Shown: in pieces, positions 59,065 to 64,000 of the stretch
Layout: every line of letters starts with the position of its first letter
Numbering within the stretch: the first letter of the stretch is position 1
Source: Moraxella oculi
GTDB lineage: Bacteria > Pseudomonadota > Gammaproteobacteria > Pseudomonadales > Moraxellaceae
Length of the DNA: 64,000 nt
Direction of reading: 5' to 3'
Assembly: GCF_023336735.1 (NCBI RefSeq)
Contig: NZ_JAMBAQ010000002.1
Location: forward strand, 62,001 to 126,000
Position numbers and translations under genes: made by a program
Notes under the pieces: generated by a model
The model's database searches: none
Seen by the model: only the letters and a program-made list of their open reading frames with translations
Told to the model about the DNA's origin: nothing

Positions 59065-60108
59065 TTAAGCTGTTAGTGGGCAGTGTTGGGGCAGGTGGTC
59101 GTATTCTTCTTGGCCAGTCATTGCGTTAATGATTTTGGGTTTGGGGTTTTTGGCGGTTAATCCCAACTCCCTCATCAGATGGTCGTCATTACTCATGGAA
59201 GCATTGGCGGTGGTGAGTAATCTGTCGCCATAGAAAAATGAATTTGCCCCTGCCATGAATGCCAATGCTTGTTCGCCATCGGTTAAGCTTTCACGCCCAG
59301 CTGAGAGCCTGACCACACTCTTTGGGCAGCAAATGCGAGTTACGGCAATCGTGCGAATCCATTCAATCGTGGACAGTTTGCCCTCACTGAGTACTTTGTC
59401 GCCAAGCGGTGTGCCCTTGATGGGTACCAAAAGGTTTACAGGTATTGATTGTGGTGGTATGGGCATTTGGGTCAGTTCGTACACCCAGTCAATACGATCC
59501 TCTCTGCTTTCTCCCATGCCAACAATCGAGCCTGAACAGACATTGATGCCAGCTTGTCGAACATGATCAAGCGTGGCAAGTCGTTCGTCATAAGTACGCG
59601 TGGTGGTTACTTGGTCATAGTAATTGCGAGAGGTGTCTAGATTGTGATTATAGTAATCAAGCCCTGCATCCGCCAAGGTCTTTGCTTGATGTGGTGAGAG
59701 CATGCCCAAGGTCATGCAGGTTTCCATGCCAAGTGCCTTGACTTCACTGATGAGTGTCGTTAGGTAGGGTAAGTCTTTGTCATGTGGATGCTTCCACGCC
59801 GCCCCCATGCAAAAGCGTGATGAACCATTGGCTTTGGCTCTCTTTGCCTCTTTGATGACTTTTTCAAGGGCGATGAGTTTTTCAGGCGATAACCCTACCT
59901 TATCTCGATGATGCCCTGACTGACTGCAATAGCCACAATCTTCAGGGCAGTTACCAGTTTTGATGGATAGTAAAGTGGATATTTGTACTTCATTGGCGGG
60001 AAAATGCTGACGATGAACGCTTTGGGCTTGCATCAGCAAATCCATGAGCGGCAGTTCAAATAAATGAGCGATGTCTTCCTTGTTTAATCGCTTTGATGAA
60101 TCATTCAT
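59065..60108 (-). CDS. bioB: Biotin synthase
   Basis: Radical-SAM enzyme inserting sulfur into dethiobiotin. It has the CxxxCxxC cluster motif in [13 protein letters not shown], then [68 protein letters not shown] and [15 protein letters not shown]. The ATG at 60108 gives 347 residues; upstream TTG is rejected. It is alone here, with no other bio gene adjacent. Confidence 0.97.
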   Translation of the reverse strand: MNDSSKRLNKEDIAHLFELPLMDLLMQAQSVHRQHFPANEVQISTLLSIKTGNCPEDCGYCSQSGHHRDKVGLSPEKLIALEKVIKEAKRAKANGSSRFCMGAAWKHPHDKDLPYLTTLISEVKALGMETCMTLGMLSPHQAKTLADAGLDYYNHNLDTSRNYYDQVTTTRTYDERLATLDHVRQAGINVCSGSIVGMGESREDRIDWVYELTQMPIPPQSIPVNLLVPIKGTPLGDKVLSEGKLSTIEWIRTIAVTRICCPKSVVRLSAGRESLTDGEQALAFMAGANSFFYGDRLLTTANASMSNDDHLMRELGLTAKNPKPKIINAMTGQEEYDHLPQHCPLTA

Positions 60109-60286
60109 AACCAATCTCTAAAAAATAGTAAACAACCGTTCTTATTTTAACAAACATTGATGAGATAATACAACTCATCTTTTTTTGTTGAATGATCACA
60201 AAAAACCACCGAATCATCCAATCGGTGGCTTTGGTTGATGGGGATGTATCACCATTTTGGTCATTTTGAGACAAAGATGATGGGTG

Positions 60287-60787
60287 CTATTTACCCAGTG
60301 CTGCTTTGATGGCATTTAATGCTTGATTGGCATATGGTTTGGCTTGGTTAATATAGGGCTTGATGGTGTTAATATAGCTTTGGTATTCGTCAGGGATTTT
60401 GGTGGCGTGTTTGGCGACGCTGGCAAACCATAAAACCAGCTTATAATCGCCAGTGATATTGACATCACCGTCTTGAATGGCAGTCATTAGAGCGGCGATA
60501 TCGCCTTTGGAGAGGAGTTTGGCACCCGCCAGAGAGTCTTTAAATTCGATGGTCAAATCAGCATCATTAAGACTGCCAAGTGCATGACCAAACCTACCAT
60601 CACGAAATTCGTAATAGCGTTCGGCAACTGGACTTTTAAACTGAATGGTAATATTTTTACCATCAATCAAGTCGTTTAATGTGTCATTATTGCGATTTTT
60701 AATGAGTGACTGTAAGCGAAAACCTACCGTTGCTAACAAAGCATCAAGCGCATCGGTTTTAACATCTAAAATGGGTAGTGTGAACAT
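60287..60787 (-). CDS. SCP2 sterol-binding-domain protein
   Basis: 166-residue protein with a probable SCP2 lipid-binding fold: NDLIDGKNITIQFKSPVAERYYEF, DADLTIEFKDSLAGAKLLSKGDIAALMTAIQDGDVNITGDYKLVLWFASV. The DADLTI segment, LLSKGDIAALMTAIQDGDV and GDxxxV are typical of SCP2-like domains. The Tyr/Asn/Ala-rich C-terminus forms a helix. Related to, but not clearly, UbiJ, which supports ubiquinone synthesis; no ubi gene is adjacent. The ATG at 60787 is preferred to a TTG 14 codons upstream. Confidence 0.75.
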   Translation of the reverse strand: MFTLPILDVKTDALDALLATVGFRLQSLIKNRNNDTLNDLIDGKNITIQFKSPVAERYYEFRDGRFGHALGSLNDADLTIEFKDSLAGAKLLSKGDIAALMTAIQDGDVNITGDYKLVLWFASVAKHATKIPDEYQSYINTIKPYINQAKPYANQALNAIKAALGK

Positions 60788-60882
60788 GGTCGTTCCATAT
60801 TTATGGTTGAGTGGAGGATATTTTACCAAAAATACCGTCAGTAGATATGGTATTTTTGTATCTTGTTAAGCATTGATGCTTG

Positions 60883-61983
60883 TCAAGTACATACATCTAA
60901 ACGATGACCTAGGGCATACAGCACGCCTTCAAGCCCTGTGATGGTGATGGCGGCATCAGCCTTTGCCTTGACAATCGGCTTGGCGTGATAGGCGATGCCC
61001 ACATCAGCCATTGCCATCATCGGCAGATCATTCGCCCCGTCGCCTACGCACACGACTTGATGCATGCCAAGCGATAATTTGTTGGCTGTTTTGGCGGTGA
61101 TGGCGGCTTTTTTATTACCATCAATGACATCATCATCGACTTGCCCTGTCAATTCGTGATCCAGTGTTGATAGGGTATTGGCATGATAATCGTCCATACC
61201 TAATGCTTGTGCGACATGACGAGCAAATGGCATAAAACCACCTGATATGAGTACAGTATGATAACCAATGGCTTTTAAGGCGGCGATTGTGGCATGTGCT
61301 CCTGCACTAAATGTGATGCGTTTGGCAATGATTTCATCAATCACATCAGTTTTAACCCCCTCAAGCAGTGCCACACGGCGAGCAAAGCTGGTGGCAAAAT
61401 CAATCTCGCCACGCATGGCTTGCTCGGTAATGTCTGCAACCTTATCTTCAATTCCGCAGTATTTGGCAATTTCTACGATGACTTCTTGTTCAATCAGGGT
61501 TGAGTCCATGTCAAAGCATGCCAAACGATGCTTGTGTAGCAGTTGCCCGATGGATAAAATATGCACATCTGCGTCATTGCCCAGCTGTTTATGAAGATGG
61601 CTGGTGATTTGCTCATCAATGATGTGTGCGGCTGATTCTCGCTTGGCATCACTCATCTGTATGAATTTGGTCGGTGCCAGTAAGTAGCGATGAATTGAAA
61701 CATCAGCAAGTGGCGTGGGGGAGTTGATGAGGTGGGCGTTTTTTTTGGCAATCTCATCATCAATGACATCGACAATTTGCCAGTTGGCTTGGGTATCTGC
61801 CCATGTTTGCATCAATGTATCGACATCATCATGCGGCCGCTTGGCGACAATGATGATAGCAAAGACAGGCAGGGTGTCAATCGGTGCGTCATCAATTCGC
61901 ATGTCGACTGGGAGTACATGGGCGACCGATGTAAGTGCATTTTGCCATGCTTGTGAATTTTTTGGGAGGGCGTAGGTAATCAT
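60883..61983 (-). CDS. serB: Phosphoserine phosphatase
   Basis: Last step of serine synthesis, HAD superfamily. The catalytic motif I is FDMDSTLIEQEVIVEIAK near residue 175. Later come AMRGEIDFATSFARRVALLEG, VLISGGFMPFA with Ser motif II, and GDGANDLPMMAMADVGIAYHAKP (motif IV). An N-terminal ACT-like regulatory region (about 1-165) precedes it. At 366 residues it is longer than E. coli SerB (322), as in many relatives. It is divergent from the YtjB-like gene, the usual serB neighbour. Confidence 0.96.
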   Translation of the reverse strand: MITYALPKNSQAWQNALTSVAHVLPVDMRIDDAPIDTLPVFAIIIVAKRPHDDVDTLMQTWADTQANWQIVDVIDDEIAKKNAHLINSPTPLADVSIHRYLLAPTKFIQMSDAKRESAAHIIDEQITSHLHKQLGNDADVHILSIGQLLHKHRLACFDMDSTLIEQEVIVEIAKYCGIEDKVADITEQAMRGEIDFATSFARRVALLEGVKTDVIDEIIAKRITFSAGAHATIAALKAIGYHTVLISGGFMPFARHVAQALGMDDYHANTLSTLDHELTGQVDDDVIDGNKKAAITAKTANKLSLGMHQVVCVGDGANDLPMMAMADVGIAYHAKPIVKAKADAAITITGLEGVLYALGHRLDVCT

Positions 61984-62335
61984 AAGATGTTTTCCTTATT
62001 TTTCAACTCACAAAAAGCCAAAAATAGACACAAATCTCATCAAGATTGTTTGACTCTATCATGCCCAAAATTTTTCAAAAATACAAGCACATTTCTTAAA
62101 AATTCAGATGCCTGCAATAAAAATACTCAAAAAAAGCTTTCAGTCATTACTAAAACACAGGCGAATCAATTTTTCATTGACTTTATTGGGAGCTAAAAAA
62201 TCATGGCATTTCCAAAGAGTGTGCGTATTTTTTGGTAAAAATCAAATAAAACTGATTTCATTTTGGTACAAGCGTGCTACAATAAAGATTTTTTAAATCA
62301 TCTCGTCCTGTTTTACTATTTTTTTGGTTCATTTT
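61984..62335. other. Divergent intergenic region serB to YtjB-like gene
   Basis: About 350 bp, AT-rich, with many A- and T-runs near 62040-62210. Its plus-strand frames are Lys/Asn/Phe-rich and lack family features or binding sites, so no gene is called. It contains the promoter at 62275. Confidence 0.45.
62275..62283 (+). promoter_or_regulatory. Extended -10 promoter of the YtjB-like gene
   Basis: TGCTACAAT matches an extended -10 (TGnTAnAAT-like, 5 of 6 in the hexamer). No good -35 is evident. It lies 52 bp before the ATG. Confidence 0.4.
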
Positions 62336-63604
62336 ATGAATTTTTTAGCACCGCGGCAGGGGTTGTTTGCCGTCATTATCATCATCAGCTTATGCTTGCA
62401 TACACTGTTTTTTGTGCTGTCTGAAGAGCGTGAAAGCAAAGAGCATCAGCATATGGTCGCAACCCAAGCGGTGTCTGAGCTTGTTCAGGCATTAAAAATA
62501 CCGATGGCAACAGATGATCGCATCAGCATGAGTGTCATTGCAGATAAGTACATCAAAGAAGAAAAGCTGGCTTTTGTTGGGGTGTACGATGCTGAAGATG
62601 CGTTGCTTGTGCCTATGGGTAAAGAGAGTGCAGGTGGGCTTTCCTTAAAAGAGTCGGTGGTCTTGGGCAGTAATGCCTTGGGTAGTGTGGTTGTTAAAAT
62701 GGATGCGGTGAACCACGCTCAAATCATCTCACGCCACTGGCTATTTTTGCTTGCTGTGACGGGCTTGCATGCGATTTTGTGGTTGATTTATGGATATTTG
62801 GCGCGCCCAACTGTTCAGATGCAAACGATGATTGCCCAAAAGGTGCGTTTGGAGCTTTTGGATAAGGGCTTACTCCAACAAGTGCCTTTAACGACGGTGC
62901 AGTCTCCTGATGAAGCAGACGATCAAAATGATTCGGTTTTGCAGCCATTACCAACATCATCACCAAATCACTCTGAAAGTCAGAATGCGCATGCCAAAAC
63001 AGATGTTGACGAAAGCACACCCATTACTGATAATGAAAAACTGGTGGTGCAGGTGCTGTTTGAAGATCCGCACGAGTTATTCTCAACCGTTAGCAATGAT
63101 AATAAGGTGGCTTATTTTGCCTTATGCGACCAGCTGCTTAATAAAGCGTTGTTACATCTGTTAGAATTGCCATTATTGGCGGGTGTGCAAGCCAATGTTG
63201 TCAAGGGCTATGATGAAAAAGGTGCTAAGGTTGCCTTGTATGGCAACACAACCGCAAAAGTGGCTACCGCTGCCGTATTCTTATCCAAACTCATGATGAT
63301 GCTAAACCAAGTGGTTTATGAAAAACACCGTGAAATCAAACGCGTGGCTTGGCAGGTTCGCACAACAGTAAGTCATGCCAGTGATGCTGGCATCATGCTG
63401 GATTTGTCCAAGCGTCGTCGTGAGGCACCGATGATTTTGCTTGATAAAGTCGCTCGTGATGAGGTCAAATCCTATGTTCAGCTGACTCATCTTGATGCCC
63501 CCATGTCGGTTCAAGAGCGTGAGGCTTGCAGTTTGACGAACATCACTTCTGGGGCTGCCGATCGACTGCGTAGTGTGCAAGATAAGGTTTTGTTGGAAGA
63601 TTGA
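62336..63604 (+). CDS. YtjB/Smp (AhpA)-like membrane protein with long C-terminal extension
   Basis: 422 residues. The N-terminal half fits the YtjB/Smp family encoded next to serB in E. coli: a TM helix (about 8-28), a periplasmic loop of about 110 residues including LAFVGVYDAEDALLVPMG, and a second TM helix (about 135-157). E. coli YtjB ends soon after (214 residues), but here about 260 more residues follow: a Gln/Asp/Ser linker (about 185-230), then a compact domain (about 240-422) with LVVQVLFEDPHELF, ATAAVFLSKLMMMLNQVVYEKHREIKRVAW and SDAGIMLDLSKRRREAP. That domain is not recognised; its strand-helix pattern might be a degenerate cyclase-like or sensory fold. Context and N-terminal pattern support the family call. 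Confidence 0.6.
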   Translation: MNFLAPRQGLFAVIIIISLCLHTLFFVLSEERESKEHQHMVATQAVSELVQALKIPMATDDRISMSVIADKYIKEEKLAFVGVYDAEDALLVPMGKESAGGLSLKESVVLGSNALGSVVVKMDAVNHAQIISRHWLFLLAVTGLHAILWLIYGYLARPTVQMQTMIAQKVRLELLDKGLLQQVPLTTVQSPDEADDQNDSVLQPLPTSSPNHSESQNAHAKTDVDESTPITDNEKLVVQVLFEDPHELFSTVSNDNKVAYFALCDQLLNKALLHLLELPLLAGVQANVVKGYDEKGAKVALYGNTTAKVATAAVFLSKLMMMLNQVVYEKHREIKRVAWQVRTTVSHASDAGIMLDLSKRRREAPMILLDKVARDEVKSYVQLTHLDAPMSVQEREACSLTNITSGAADRLRSVQDKVLLED

Positions 63605-63746
63605 TGGGCGAGCTTTGGGTAAATTATTCTCAAAGTCGTCATTAGTACTTGACAATTGACAAAAATACAGATATAAGGCACAAATGGTTGGTGAAAATAC
63701 GCCAGTCAATCGCTTGCAACTTAAAATCTGGACATGAGGAGTCATT

Positions 63747-63953
63747 ATGAGTGATATTGATGATTTTGACGATGACGGCTTTGAAGAAGATGCGGACGCA
63801 CAGTTGGCAGACGAGACGAAAGCCAAGCCTTTGGAAAAGCGTTTAAAAATTGATGCCTTGTTAGAGCGGCAGCGTCTAAAAAAACTTGAACAGGCTCTTG
63901 AGCAAGAAGATGATTTTGCCGATTTTGATCTTGACGATGATTTTGATGACTAA
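63747..63953 (+). CDS. PA3496-family small acidic protein
   Basis: 68 residues, highly acidic at both ends. It has SDIDDFDDDGFEEDADAQLA, a basic helical core LEKRLKIDALLERQRLKKLEQALEQ, and a C-terminal ADFDLDDDFDD. This order, with an acidic head, a (K/R)xLExRRKIEDLLExRxL-like helix and an Asp/Phe tail, matches the PA3496 family described as putative envelope integrity proteins in gammaproteobacteria. Function is poorly known. An upstream GAGGAG gives a good ribosome binding site. The stop is 47 bp before the window end. Confidence 0.75.
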   Translation: MSDIDDFDDDGFEEDADAQLADETKAKPLEKRLKIDALLERQRLKKLEQALEQEDDFADFDLDDDFDD

Positions 63954-64000
63954 ATATGGTGAGTTGTTGATTTGTCGTGATTTGGTGAAGCAAAAATATC

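Noticed and set aside
61987-62196. 69-codon plus-strand frame between serB and the YtjB-like gene
   Set aside because: Lys/Asn/Phe/Ser-rich translation with no motif, in AT-rich promoter DNA.

Overview
The window looks like chromosomal DNA of a Moraxella species or close relative (Gammaproteobacteria, Moraxellaceae). The evidence is a Slam / bilobed surface lipoprotein / TonB-dependent receptor locus of the transferrin-lactoferrin receptor type, a GDSL autotransporter resembling Moraxella McaP, a WS/DGAT acyltransferase, a PA3496-family small protein, moderate-to-low GC by eye, and densely packed housekeeping genes. No phage, intact insertion sequence, CRISPR array or rRNA was seen. The species cannot be fixed from the sequence alone.

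Layout. 1-2.4 kb: 3' part of folC and a SPOR-LysM envelope protein. 2.5-10.4 kb: accessory iron-acquisition locus with slam, a 1077-residue surface lipoprotein carrying a three-repeat helical insert, and a 906-residue outer-membrane receptor. Each of the two promoters found there overlaps a Fur-like site, and the locus ends in a strong terminator. 10.4-12.7 kb (minus strand): cytochrome c'-like lipoprotein, hemF, ribA. 13-16 kb: dxs and suhB. 16.1-18.4 kb (minus): WS/DGAT acyltransferase and thiG. 18.5-18.8 kb (minus): tRNA-His, tRNA-Arg and tRNA-Pro. 19-24.6 kb: rhodanese-like protein, tag, then pyrG-kdsA-eno-ftsB. 25-29.4 kb: ispD, comEC and an S49 peptidase. 29.4-35.6 kb: a small ribbon-helix-helix-like protein, prmA, purH, an odd 500-bp intergenic patch, and mrcA. 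35.9-42.9 kb: tsaD, a membrane C13 (legumain-like) peptidase, gdhA, an FAD-linked dehydrogenase, a DsbD-like six-TM protein and ccoS. 43.2-51.2 kb: META-like lipoprotein, selO, fatty-acid desaturase with a divergent TetR regulator, MliC-like lysozyme inhibitor, nhaA and a dicarboxylate symporter. 51.4-57.1 kb: TauE/SafE protein, coaBC, fadD, rph, a small membrane protein and hemJ. 57.2-64 kb: McaP-like autotransporter, bioB, SCP2-domain protein, serB, a YtjB/Smp-like membrane protein and a PA3496-family acidic protein.

How the genes fit together. The accessory content points to life on a mammalian mucosa. Iron capture from host glycoproteins uses Slam to export the lipoprotein, the lipoprotein to capture the ligand, and the receptor to import the iron. 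McaP-like esterase/adhesin and the lysozyme-inhibitor lipoprotein would face the host surface. Haem-related genes (hemF, hemJ, cytochrome c', ccoS) and a membrane-lipid module (desaturase with its regulator, fadD, WS/DGAT) recur through the window. The feature least like its named family is the roughly 430-residue helical repeat insert in the C-lobe of the surface lipoprotein.
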